This document shows, one piece after another, positions 1 through 6,537 of a stretch of 17,609 nucleotides of DNA. The translations under genes were made by a program, and so were the position numbers. Every line of letters starts with the position of its first letter. Position 1 is the first letter of the stretch. Below the pieces are notes generated by a model. The model was not told the DNA's origin. It made no database searches and saw only the letters and a program-made list of their open reading frames with translations. Source of the stretch: an uncultured Faecalibacterium sp. (GTDB lineage Bacteria; Bacillota; Clostridia; Oscillospirales; Ruminococcaceae); assembly GCA_934525845.1 (NCBI GenBank), contig CAKSZS010000041.1, positions 1 through 17,609 of the forward strand, written 5' to 3'.

Positions 1-399
1 CAGAGCCTGACCCAGACCGAGCGCACCGCCATTTACAACGCGGCCCGGAACACCGGGGCCTGGGGCTATGTGGAGCCGCTGAGTCAGACTCCCACCTGGG
101 TGCACATGGATCGCCGCTACGGCACCCCCGCCTGCAGCGGCACCACGGCAGGCTACCCCACCCTGCGGCGGGGCAGCCGGGGCTGCTATGTGATGATCCT
201 GCAGGATGCTCTTTCCACCCTGGGCTACCAGACCGGCAGCCGCATCGACGGCGTATTCGGTGCCCGCACCGAGGAAGCCCTGCGGGGCTACCAACGTCGC
301 ACCAGCCTGAGCGTGGACGGCGTGTGCGGCTGCAACAGCTGGAAAAAGATCAGCACCGCCGTCATCAGCGTGGGCCGGACCAAAACGACAATTGATTAA
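1..399 (+). CDS. Cell-wall protein, C-terminal part: M15-like peptidase remnant plus peptidoglycan-binding domain (5' truncated)
   Basis: The reading frame is open from base 1, so only the last 132 residues are visible. Visible residues 1-40 end in WVHMD (33-37), which resembles the last zinc-ligand segment (WVHxD) of M15-family D,D-carboxypeptidases or endolysins of the M15_3 type; the rest of that domain lies outside the window. Residues 51-116 form a clear PG_binding_1 domain, with the pattern LRRGSRG, LQDAL, LGY, DGVFG, T-EAL-YQ and LSVDG. Such domains anchor secreted hydrolases to peptidoglycan, so an extracellular wall-remodelling enzyme or endolysin is likely. The peptidase call is an inference from a short segment, whereas the binding domain is secure. 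Only a weak 6-bp A/T-rich hairpin (415-429) follows the stop. The next gene has its own promoter, so this gene is transcribed separately. Confidence 0.75.
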   Translation, partial: QSLTQTERTAIYNAARNTGAWGYVEPLSQTPTWVHMDRRYGTPACSGTTAGYPTLRRGSRGCYVMILQDALSTLGYQTGSRIDGVFGARTEEALRGYQRRTSLSVDGVCGCNSWKKISTAVISVGRTKTTID

Positions 400-457
400 A
401 CCCAATTTCTTTCCCAACTTGCAAAGTTGAAACTTTCTCCCGCATCCGCCCTTTTCA

Positions 458-486
458 TTGCATGAGGTGGAAAAAAGTGTTAGAAT
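458..486 (+). promoter_or_regulatory. Sigma-A-type promoter of the aminotransferase gene
   Basis: A -35 box TTGCAT (458-463) and a -10 box TAGAAT (481-486) are separated by exactly 17 bases. A TG at 478-479 makes it an extended -10. The predicted start of transcription is near 493, giving an mRNA leader of about 60 bases before the ATG at 553. Confidence 0.75.
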
Positions 487-552
487 AGCCCTATTGTTAA
501 AATTGATTCATGTCAAGATCAAGAGGAATTTCACAAGAGGGGTATCAGGAAT

Positions 553-1716
553 ATGCAGTTTTCCAAACGACTGGATCTGTTCGGCGATGAGATCTTCGCC
601 GCGCTGAACGAACGCAAGGTGGCGCTGGAAGCCCAGGGCCGCACCATTTACAATCTGAGCGTCGGCACGCCGGACTTTGCTCCGGCGGAACACATCCGCA
701 AGGCGCTGATGGATGCCGCCGCAGACCCGCAGAACTGGAAGTACAGCCTGCGGGATACGCCCGAAATGCTGGACGCTGTGTGCAGCTACTACCAGCGCCG
801 CTTCGGCGTGGACATCACGCCGGACCAGGTGGCCAGCTGCGCCGGAAGCCAGGAAGGCGTGGGCCATATCGGCATGGTGCTGTGCGACGAAGGCGACACC
901 GTGCTTCTGCCCACTCCCTGCTACCCGGTGTTCATCGCGGGCAGTCTGCTGGGCGGTGCAAAGCCCTGGTATTACCCACTGACCAAGGAGCACGGCTTCC
1001 TGCCTTACGTCCAGGACATCCCCGAGGACGTTGCCCGCAGGGCCAAGTATATGATCGTTTCCCTGCCCGCCAACCCCGTGGGCAGTGTGGGCACGCCGGA
1101 GCTGTACGCCGAGCTGGTGGCCTTTGCCAAGAAGTACGACATCCTCATCATTCACGACAACGCATACAGCGACATCATCTTTGACGGGGCCGTGGGCCAC
1201 AGTTTCTTCAACACCCCGGGTGCCATGGATGTGGGCGTGGAATTTTTCAGCCTGTCCAAGAGCTTCAACGTGACCGGTGCCCGCATCAGCTTCCTGGTGG
1301 GCCGCCGGGACGTGGTGGCCGCGTTCAAAAAACTGCGCGGCCAGATCGATTTCGGAATGTTCCTGCCGGTGCAGAAAGCGGCCATTGCGGCACTGACCGG
1401 CCCGCTGGACATGGTCAAGAAGCAGTGCGGCCTGTACCAGCAGCGCCGGGACGCCCTGTGCGGCGGTCTGCGCGCCATCGGCTGGGATGTGCCGGACAGC
1501 CACGGCAGTATGTTCGTGTGGGCACCCATCCCGGCCAAGTACAAAAAGAGCATGGACTTCTGCCTGGACCTGGTGGAAAAGAGCGGCGTGCTCTGCACCC
1601 CGGGTTCCAGCTTCGGCCCGCTGGGTGAGGGCTATGTGCGCTTTGCACTGACCCTGCCGCCGGAGCGCATTGCTGAGGCCGTCCAGTCCATCCGGGAAAG
1701 CGGCATCCTGGACTAA
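553..1716 (+). CDS. PLP-dependent aminotransferase, class I/II (fold type I)
   Basis: The 387-residue protein has the normal length for class I/II aminotransferases. Visible hallmarks are the N-terminal GTPDF (38-42), NPVGS (174-178) with its cofactor-contacting Asn, HDNAYSDI (201-208) whose Asp contacts the pyridine nitrogen, SLSKSFNVTGAR (233-244) with Schiff-base Lys236, and Arg363 in YVRFAL for substrate carboxylate binding. Overall the wording resembles the LL-diaminopimelate / aspartate / methionine aminotransferase group (DapL or PatA-like), but the substrate cannot be fixed from sequence. It is a cytoplasmic enzyme. The ATG at 553 is preceded by AGAGGGG (536-542). The gene is monocistronic: it has its own promoter (458-486) and a strong terminator 15 bases after the stop. 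Confidence 0.9.
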   Translation: MQFSKRLDLFGDEIFAALNERKVALEAQGRTIYNLSVGTPDFAPAEHIRKALMDAAADPQNWKYSLRDTPEMLDAVCSYYQRRFGVDITPDQVASCAGSQEGVGHIGMVLCDEGDTVLLPTPCYPVFIAGSLLGGAKPWYYPLTKEHGFLPYVQDIPEDVARRAKYMIVSLPANPVGSVGTPELYAELVAFAKKYDILIIHDNAYSDIIFDGAVGHSFFNTPGAMDVGVEFFSLSKSFNVTGARISFLVGRRDVVAAFKKLRGQIDFGMFLPVQKAAIAALTGPLDMVKKQCGLYQQRRDALCGGLRAIGWDVPDSHGSMFVWAPIPAKYKKSMDFCLDLVEKSGVLCTPGSSFGPLGEGYVRFALTLPPERIAEAVQSIRESGILD

Positions 1717-1731
1717 CCTGAATCACAAAAC

Positions 1732-1771
1732 AAAGGGGACTGCTGTACCAACCGGTACGGCAGTCCCCTTT
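1732..1771 (+). terminator. Bidirectional intrinsic terminator between convergent genes
   Basis: Arms 1732-1749 and 1754-1771 form an 18-bp stem with one G-T wobble and an AACC loop. The plus-strand side is followed by TTTATTTATAT, which ends the aminotransferase transcript. The minus-strand reading is followed by CTTTGTTTTG, so the same hairpin can stop the dehydrogenase transcript coming from the right. Confidence 0.9.
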
Positions 1772-1790
1772 ATTTATATCATTGCGCAGT

Positions 1791-1916
1791 CACGAAGCCG
1801 TGGGAGTTTCTCTGAGGACCGTCCGCTGGGGTGGGACCCTGTTGCCCGCAGGGCAATAGGGCGGGCGATGGAATGGCCCGATTCGTGTCCGAAGAGAAAG
1901 CTTCCACTGCTTCGTC
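1791..1916. repeat. Structured intergenic inverted repeat (three-way-junction-like element)
   Basis: Outer arms 1792-1819 and 1887-1915 pair over about 24 bp, interrupted by one mismatch, one bulged base and a tandem G-A/A-G mismatch (1814-1815 against 1891-1892). Inside lie two further hairpins. One runs 1837-1861, with an 11-bp stem including one wobble and a GCA loop; the other runs 1862-1880, with a 5-bp CGGGC/GCCCG stem. The element lies between the shared terminator and the dehydrogenase stop codon. In the minus orientation it would therefore be in the 3' untranslated region of that mRNA. It contains no credible ORF. It could be a dispersed intergenic repeat or a structured RNA; I cannot tell which from one copy. 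Confidence 0.6.
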
Positions 1917-1918
1917 GA

Positions 1919-2881
1919 TTACATATTTACAACATTCTCCCCATGGCCGTCCAGCCAGGTGCGCAGGTTGTTCGTGGTGATGTCCATCAGACGCTGCAAG
2001 GCTTCCCTGGTGGTCCAGGCGATGTGCGGCGTGAGCACAGCGTTCGGCAGGCGGCGCAGGCGGCTGTCCGCCGGCAGTGGTTCGGTGCCAAAGGCGTCGG
2101 CCCCGTAAAAGGCCAGATGTCCGCTTTCCAGCGCATCGACCACGGCTTCCTCGTCCACCAGCGCACCCCGGGCGGTGTTCAGCAGGATCATGCCGGGCTT
2201 GGCCTTGGCCAGCGCATCTGCACCGATGAGACCCCGGGTGGCAGGCGTTGCCGGGCAGTGCAGGCTAAGCACATCACTGCGGGAAAGCAGGGTGTCGAAG
2301 TCCACGAACTCCACCCCGTCCTCTGCGTACTCTGGGCGCACCGTGCGGGTGCACACCAGCACCTTCATGCCGAACGCCTTTGCGATGCGGGCAGTCTGCC
2401 GTCCGATGCTGCCATAGCCGTAAATGCCGAAGGACTTGTCCAGCAGCTCCACCTGCGGCAGCAGACCATACTCCGCCGGGATGTCCAGCTGCCAGTGGCC
2501 CGCCTTCATAGCACGGTCGTACCGCTCGGCACACTGGCAGATGGCCAGCAGAAGGCTGAAAGTCATCTGGGCCACGCTGTAGGTGGAGTAGCCCGGCACG
2601 TTGGCCACAGCCACCCCGTGACGGCGGCAGGCTTCCAGATCCAGATTGTCGGTGCCGGTGGCGATGATGCCCACCCATTTGAGGTTCGGGCACTGTGCCA
2701 AAACGTTCTCGTCGATGCGGCACTTGTTCAGCAGCACCAGATCGGCATCCCCGATACGGGGTGCGATCTCCTCATACGTCGTACGCACATAGCTTGTGGT
2801 GTCCGGCACCAGCGCTTTCACGCCGGACCAGTCCAGGTCGCCCGGCTCCATCACATAGCTTTCCAGGATCACTGCTTTCAT
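1919..2881 (-). CDS. D-isomer-specific 2-hydroxyacid dehydrogenase (NAD-dependent)
   Basis: This 320-residue enzyme matches the D-2-hydroxyacid dehydrogenase family in length and layout: a split N-terminal substrate domain and a central Rossmann domain (about 100-290). The nucleotide-binding GxGxxG is GYGSIG (155-160). The catalytic triad is visible as Arg238 (NTARGALVDE), Glu267 (GTEPLP) and His286 (TPHIAWTT). The HIAW/TT ending is typical of glycerate dehydrogenase / hydroxypyruvate reductase-like members, so reduction of a 2-keto acid such as hydroxypyruvate is the best guess, with D-lactate or phosphoglycerate activity less likely. The ATG at 2881 has GAGAGGA upstream. It lies 32 bases after the GNAT-like gene and probably shares its transcript. 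Confidence 0.9.
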   Translation of the reverse strand: MKAVILESYVMEPGDLDWSGVKALVPDTTSYVRTTYEEIAPRIGDADLVLLNKCRIDENVLAQCPNLKWVGIIATGTDNLDLEACRRHGVAVANVPGYSTYSVAQMTFSLLLAICQCAERYDRAMKAGHWQLDIPAEYGLLPQVELLDKSFGIYGYGSIGRQTARIAKAFGMKVLVCTRTVRPEYAEDGVEFVDFDTLLSRSDVLSLHCPATPATRGLIGADALAKAKPGMILLNTARGALVDEEAVVDALESGHLAFYGADAFGTEPLPADSRLRRLPNAVLTPHIAWTTREALQRLMDITTNNLRTWLDGHGENVVNM

Positions 2882-2913
2882 CGTATTTCCTCTCTTTTTT
2901 ACACATCATGGAT

Positions 2914-3549
2914 TCAGCCCGGGTACATTGCCAGCATCGTCCCCTGCGGCTCGGGGCGGCTGTCCCGAGCCGTGTACCCCCGCGCCAGCAGAAATGCCAG
3001 CTGTGCCCGGTCTTCCAGCGGCACCCACAGCGGTTCCGCAGTCTTGGGTACGCCGTCTGCGGCCAGCACAAAGCAAGGGGCCAGACCGCTCAGCGGACGC
3101 AGCGCCTGCAGGGCAAACCCCTGCCGGATGTACAGCGGCAGCAATGCATCGGCCTGCGCGGTGCATTCCAGCACCGCCAGCACCCGTCCGCCCCGGGCCA
3201 ACCGCTCCGCCCGGACGGCAGCCGCTGCCAACAGCGGTTCCGCCGCTTCCGGCTGTCGCAGGATCGGCGGAGTGAGAAACTGCCCGCCTGCAATGCTGCG
3301 CCAGCCCACCCAGGCACGCAGAGCAGCCGCCAGCGCCGTGTCCGCGTTCAGCGGCTGAAGCAGCACCGCCCCTGACGGAACGCCCTGCCCATCGCAGACG
3401 CCGCACACTTCCCCCACCGTGAGCATCCGCAGGACCTCACTGCGGGGACGGTAGAGACTGCCCGCCTCTCCCCGGGACAAAAAACAGAACTCTTCGGCGG
3501 AAAACCGCCGCACCGGCCGCTGACGCGGCGGGTCACAAACCTGGATCAT
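2914..3549 (-). CDS. Uncharacterised protein, possibly a divergent GNAT-fold acetyltransferase
   Basis: I do not firmly recognise this 211-residue protein. Two segments, LLPLYIRQGFAL in the middle and FLLARGYTA near the C-terminus, resemble the 'Y-x-x-x-G-F' segment of GNAT acetyltransferases, and Ala-rich helices lie between them. A clear acetyl-CoA-binding Q/R-x-x-G-x-G/A is not evident, so it may be a degenerate or tandem GNAT fold. There is no signal peptide or membrane segment, so it should be cytoplasmic. I chose the ATG at 3549 because GGGGGAA (3555-3561) sits five bases upstream; the in-frame ATG at 3588 has no ribosome binding site. The 2-hydroxyacid dehydrogenase follows after 32 bases, suggesting co-transcription. 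Confidence 0.6.
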   Translation of the reverse strand: MIQVCDPPRQRPVRRFSAEEFCFLSRGEAGSLYRPRSEVLRMLTVGEVCGVCDGQGVPSGAVLLQPLNADTALAAALRAWVGWRSIAGGQFLTPPILRQPEAAEPLLAAAAVRAERLARGGRVLAVLECTAQADALLPLYIRQGFALQALRPLSGLAPCFVLAADGVPKTAEPLWVPLEDRAQLAFLLARGYTARDSRPEPQGTMLAMYPG

Positions 3550-3627
3550 TTTGGTTCCCCCATTCTTTTTTCGTGATGCAACCAGCATACGAAAAAGCGG
3601 GTGCGAACCGGCGCGAAACCGCGCGCT

Positions 3628-4350
3628 TCAGTCCAGTTTGATGTCCTCACTGAGCACCTGCCCGATGGGCTTTGCGATGCACAGATCGGCTTCGGCGTCC
3701 GCGCCGGTGGGCTGCATATTGATGACCACCAGATGCTCGCCCCGGAAGTACCGGATCAGTCCCGCCGCCGGGTACACCACCAGACTGGTGCCGCCGATGA
3801 TGAGGGTGTCCGCGTGCCGGATGGCATTCACGGCTCCGGAGAGCACCTCTTCGTCCAGGCCCTCTTCGTAGAGCACCACGTCCGGCTTGACGATGCCGCC
3901 GCAGGCCGGACACCGGGGCACGCCGGTGCTGTTTGCGATGAAGTCCACGTCATAGAACGCCCCGCAGCGGGTGCAGTAGTTGCGCAGGGTGCTGCCGTGC
4001 AGCTCGTAGACGGTTTTGCTGCCTGCCGCCTGATGCAGGCCGTCGATGTTCTGGGTCACGACCGCTTTCAGTTTGCCTTCCCGTTCCAGCTTGGCCAGCC
4101 GCAGGTGGGCCGCGTTGGGCTTGGCCCCTTTCACGATAAGCTTGTCCCGGTAGAACCGATAGAACTCCTCCGGGTTGCGCTCCCAGAAGGTATGGCTCAG
4201 GATGGTCTCCGGCGGATAATCGTATTTCTGGTGATACAGCCCGTCCACACTGCGGAAATCCGGGATGCCGCTTTCGGTGGACACACCCGCACCGCCAAAA
4301 AAGACGATGTTCTTACTTTTTGCAAGGATGTCTTCCAATGCCTGTACCAT
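3628..4350 (-). CDS. Sir2-family NAD-dependent protein deacylase (sirtuin)
   Basis: The 240-residue protein has the standard size of bacterial sirtuins, which remove acyl groups from lysine using NAD and produce nicotinamide and O-acyl-ADP-ribose. All hallmark motifs are present: GAGVSTESGIPDFRS (20-34), QNIDGLH (100-106), catalytic His118 in ELHGS, a zinc ribbon with Cys126, Cys129, Cys147 and Cys150, and GTSLVVYPAA (187-196). The Tyr/Arg pair of CobB-type desuccinylases is not apparent after DFRS. The TFWERNPEEFYRFYRDKL segment resembles class U enzymes such as Thermotoga Sir2, so deacetylase activity is more likely. The ATG at 4350 is preceded by GAAAGGGG at a rather long spacing of about 11. 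It is transcribed divergently from the methyltransferase gene. Confidence 0.95.
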   Translation of the reverse strand: MVQALEDILAKSKNIVFFGGAGVSTESGIPDFRSVDGLYHQKYDYPPETILSHTFWERNPEEFYRFYRDKLIVKGAKPNAAHLRLAKLEREGKLKAVVTQNIDGLHQAAGSKTVYELHGSTLRNYCTRCGAFYDVDFIANSTGVPRCPACGGIVKPDVVLYEEGLDEEVLSGAVNAIRHADTLIIGGTSLVVYPAAGLIRYFRGEHLVVINMQPTGADAEADLCIAKPIGQVLSEDIKLD

Positions 4351-4400
4351 AAAACAAAACGCCCCTTTCCCGATGGAACTTTTTATGCTAAGATACTATC

Positions 4401-4409
4401 AGTATAGCA
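4401..4409 (-). promoter_or_regulatory. Possible extended -10 promoter for the sirtuin gene
   Basis: On the minus strand TGCTATACT gives an extended -10 (TATACT at 4406-4401), without a recognisable -35. The predicted start near 4394 leaves a leader of about 45 bases. The A/T-rich region 4381-4410 probably also holds the divergent promoter of the methyltransferase gene, so the two promoters would overlap. Confidence 0.35.
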
Positions 4410-4438
4410 CATTTCCACCGGAAAGGAAGCGTTGGATT

Positions 4439-4912
4439 TTGAACGTCTGGTACATCAACAGCATTCTGGGCCCCCTGCGCCTGGAAGAAGAGAACGATGC
4501 CCTGTGCGGGGTGCACTTCTGCCCGGACGGCGTGCCGGATCTGGAGCCGCTGCCCCGCAAGGTCTGCGAGACCCCTCTGCTGCAGGAGGCTGAAGAACAA
4601 TTGAACGAGTACTTTGCCGGGGTACGGCGGGAATTCGACCTGCCGCTGGCGCCAAAGGGCACCCCGTTCCAAAAAGCCGTGTGGGCCGAAATGAACAGGA
4701 TTCCCTACGGCGAGACCCGCACCTACGGCCAGCTGGCAGCGGCCATCGGCAGGCCCAAGGCCAGCCGGGCGGTGGGCGGAGCCTGCCACTGCAACCCCAT
4801 CGCCATCCTCCAGCCCTGCCACCGGGTCGTGGGGGCCAACGGCAGCCTGACCGGATATGCCTTTGGGCTGGATGTGAAGCAGTATTTGCTGGAACTGGAA
4901 CGGCAGGATTAA
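4439..4912 (+). CDS. ogt: Methylated-DNA--[protein]-cysteine S-methyltransferase (Ogt/MGMT), probable TTG start
   Basis: This is a suicide DNA-repair enzyme that moves the alkyl group from O6-alkylguanine to its own cysteine. From the TTG at 4439 it is 157 residues, matching the family. The C-terminal domain shows GTPFQKAVW (74-82), IPYGETRTYGQLA (88-100) with the DNA-binding helix and arginine finger region (R110AVG), and the active-site IAILQPCHRVVG (121-132) with acceptor Cys127. The start is supported by AAAGGAAG (4422-4429), nine bases upstream. An in-frame ATG at 4385 would add 18 residues, but lacks a ribosome binding site and overlaps the likely promoter. It is divergent from the sirtuin and is followed by a perfect palindromic terminator. 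Confidence 0.92.
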   Translation: MNVWYINSILGPLRLEEENDALCGVHFCPDGVPDLEPLPRKVCETPLLQEAEEQLNEYFAGVRREFDLPLAPKGTPFQKAVWAEMNRIPYGETRTYGQLAAAIGRPKASRAVGGACHCNPIAILQPCHRVVGANGSLTGYAFGLDVKQYLLELERQD

Positions 4913-4913
4913 A

Positions 4914-4947
4914 GCAAAGCCCCTCGTCCATGGACGAGGGGCTTTGT
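4914..4947. terminator. Perfect-palindrome bidirectional terminator
   Basis: Bases 4916-4945 are a perfect 30-base palindrome (AAAGCCCCTCGTCC... mirrored), extended by one C-G and one wobble pair. It sits between the stops of two convergent genes, the methyltransferase and nnrD. It has short T-rich tracts on both sides, so it can end transcription in both directions. Confidence 0.85.
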
Positions 4948-4948
4948 G

Positions 4949-5848
4949 TTACCGTTCATGCTCCGCAAACAACCTGCCCAGTTCCGGCAGGAGGTCATGG
5001 GGGAGCATTCCGTATTCGCCGTACCGGGCGGCGGCACGGTCGGCGGCGGCACCGTGCAGATACACGGCACAGGCCGCGGCCTCATAGGCGGGCAGGCGGC
5101 AGGCCAACAGGGCGGCGGTCATTCCCGCCAGTACATCCCCGCTGCCGCCCCGGGCAAGACCGGGGTTGCCGGTGGGGTTCACGCACACCCGGCCATCCGG
5201 GGATGCTGCCACGGTGCGGGAGCCTTTGAGCACCACCACAGCGTTCCATGCCTTTGCATAGCGCAGAGCCGTACCCTCCCGGTCCGCATTGATCTCCGCC
5301 GCCGAAAGACCGGTGAGCCGGGCCATCTCACCCGGATGCGGGGTCACGACCAGTTCCCCTGCCGGGTGGGGCATGGGCTGCCCGGCCGCCAGCAGCTGGG
5401 CCGCGGCATTCAGGCCGTCTGCATCCAGCACGGCACTGCCCGCAAAACCGGGCAGGAGCTGCTGCACCAGCGTGCGTGTCTCCGCCGCCCGGGCCGTGCT
5501 CTGCGCTGAACCGCCAAGACCGGGACCCAGCAGCAGCACCGTTGCTTTCTGCCGCTGGAGCAGCGGTACATTTTCCGGTGCAATGCCGCCCTCCGCGCCC
5601 GCTCTGCAAGGGCACAGACAGCATTCCGGCAGGCGGGCCATGGCTGCACTGACCACAGGTTCCACGCTGGCCAGCGTGACAATACCTGCCCCGGTACGCA
5701 GAGCACCTTCTGCCGCCAGCAAGGCCGCGCCGCGATAAAACGCACTGCCCGCCACGGCCAGCACGGTGCCAAAGGTGCCCTTGTGGCTGTCCCGGGCGCG
5801 GCGTGGGATGTTCTGCCAGACAAATTCAGATGTGATCTCGGTTGCCAT
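4949..5848 (-). CDS. nnrD: ADP-dependent (S)-NAD(P)H-hydrate dehydratase
   Basis: This enzyme repairs damaged NADHX/NADPHX by ADP-dependent dehydration. The protein is 299 residues with a ribokinase-like fold. Visible motifs are GTVLAVAGS near 27-35, GPGLGGS (108-114), VLDADGLNA (140-148), TPHPGEMARLTG (169-180) and the signature NPGLARGGSGDVLAGM (228-243) with catalytic Asp238. It lacks the N-terminal NnrE epimerase domain found in many bacterial bifunctional proteins, so epimerisation must be encoded elsewhere or be spontaneous. The ATG at 5848 is preferred over upstream in-frame starts because TGAGGA lies seven bases upstream. That TGA is the stop codon of the preceding acetyltransferase-like gene, so translation is probably coupled. 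It is the last gene of the three-gene unit starting at 9117. Confidence 0.93.
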   Translation of the reverse strand: MATEITSEFVWQNIPRRARDSHKGTFGTVLAVAGSAFYRGAALLAAEGALRTGAGIVTLASVEPVVSAAMARLPECCLCPCRAGAEGGIAPENVPLLQRQKATVLLLGPGLGGSAQSTARAAETRTLVQQLLPGFAGSAVLDADGLNAAAQLLAAGQPMPHPAGELVVTPHPGEMARLTGLSAAEINADREGTALRYAKAWNAVVVLKGSRTVAASPDGRVCVNPTGNPGLARGGSGDVLAGMTAALLACRLPAYEAAACAVYLHGAAADRAAARYGEYGMLPHDLLPELGRLFAEHER

Positions 5849-5858
5849 TGTTAAATCC

Positions 5859-6518
5859 TCAAAATACCAGCTGATCCAGTGCCGCTTGGATGCGATTAAA
5901 CGCATCTGCCAGCGGCCTACCGTCAATAAAGGCATGGCTGACTTTCATGTGCAGCGACATTTTATAACGGTCGGCTTCTGGTACATATTTTCCCCAGCCA
6001 ATGCAGGGAACGATATTATAGGTCTGGTCATCGCTGCCATAAGGCGTTGTAATGACCGGCAGAGTCATCGCCTGATAATCGACCCACGGTACGCAGGAAA
6101 AATAAAGCAGGTCCGTTCGTGCAAGGTCGCTGTTTTGCGGATGGATGTTTTTCTCTGTTTTGGCCTTTTCAATGATTGCTCGTACCGTCGGGTAGAACTG
6201 CGCATACTCGCAAAATTCCGCACTGCGATTAACAAAATAGCCGTAATCGTTTGCCACCGTAAAGCTGCAATCCACCTTGTCATACAGATACGGCTCGCCA
6301 TCTTGCAAACGCATCCGAAATTCCGGAATAGCATTCAATTCCCGCAGTGCCAGATACAGGAAGTTCACAAAGAACGATGTTCCAGTCACTTTGCAATGCT
6401 CTGCCAGCTGGGTCACATCCATTCGCACAGTCATGTCGTAAATGGAAGTCCGCATTCCGATAAATTCCCGGAATAGTTCCGCACGCTCCCAAGTTTCCAT
6501 ATCCAATTTTGTTTTCAC
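5859..6518 (-). CDS. Chloramphenicol acetyltransferase-fold protein (CAT-like, substrate unknown)
   Basis: The 219-residue protein matches trimeric CAT enzymes in length and shows the catalytic HxxxDG as SHAFIDG (194-200; His195, Asp199). It also has the family's N-terminal W-R-F-hydrophobic pattern, the FFVNFLYLALRELN helix (49-62), FRMRLQDG and LYFSCVPWVDYQ (138-149). Acetyl-CoA-dependent acyl transfer is expected; chloramphenicol as substrate is not established, since many clostridial CAT-like genes are uncharacterised. The start is GTG at 6518 with AAGAGGA 10 bases upstream. Base composition stands out: sampled lines are about 48-50% GC against roughly 65% in the flanking genes, suggesting a different origin. 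It lies 19 bases after the GTPase gene, and its TGA stop overlaps the nnrD ribosome binding site. Confidence 0.85.
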   Translation of the reverse strand: MKTKLDMETWERAELFREFIGMRTSIYDMTVRMDVTQLAEHCKVTGTSFFVNFLYLALRELNAIPEFRMRLQDGEPYLYDKVDCSFTVANDYGYFVNRSAEFCEYAQFYPTVRAIIEKAKTEKNIHPQNSDLARTDLLYFSCVPWVDYQAMTLPVITTPYGSDDQTYNIVPCIGWGKYVPEADRYKMSLHMKVSHAFIDGRPLADAFNRIQAALDQLVF

Positions 6519-6537
6519 AGTTTCTTTTTCCTCTTAT

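Noticed and set aside
415..429. Hairpin CAACTT-GCA-AAGTTG after the first gene as a terminator
   Set aside because: The stem is only six A/T-rich pairs and lacks a real U-tract, so it is too weak to call.
1670..3358. A 562-codon plus-strand open frame across the dehydrogenase
   Set aside because: It starts inside the aminotransferase gene, crosses its terminator and the structured repeat, and is antisense to two genes.
3597..3627. GC hairpin plus TTTTT after the sirtuin stop as its terminator
   Set aside because: GCGCG/CGCGC pairing exists, but the T-run lies about 15 bases beyond the stem and alternative foldings compete. It is suggestive only.
4265..4438. N-terminal extension of the methyltransferase to 215 residues
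   Set aside because: The extension would overlap the start of the divergent sirtuin gene, lacks a ribosome binding site and exceeds the family length.
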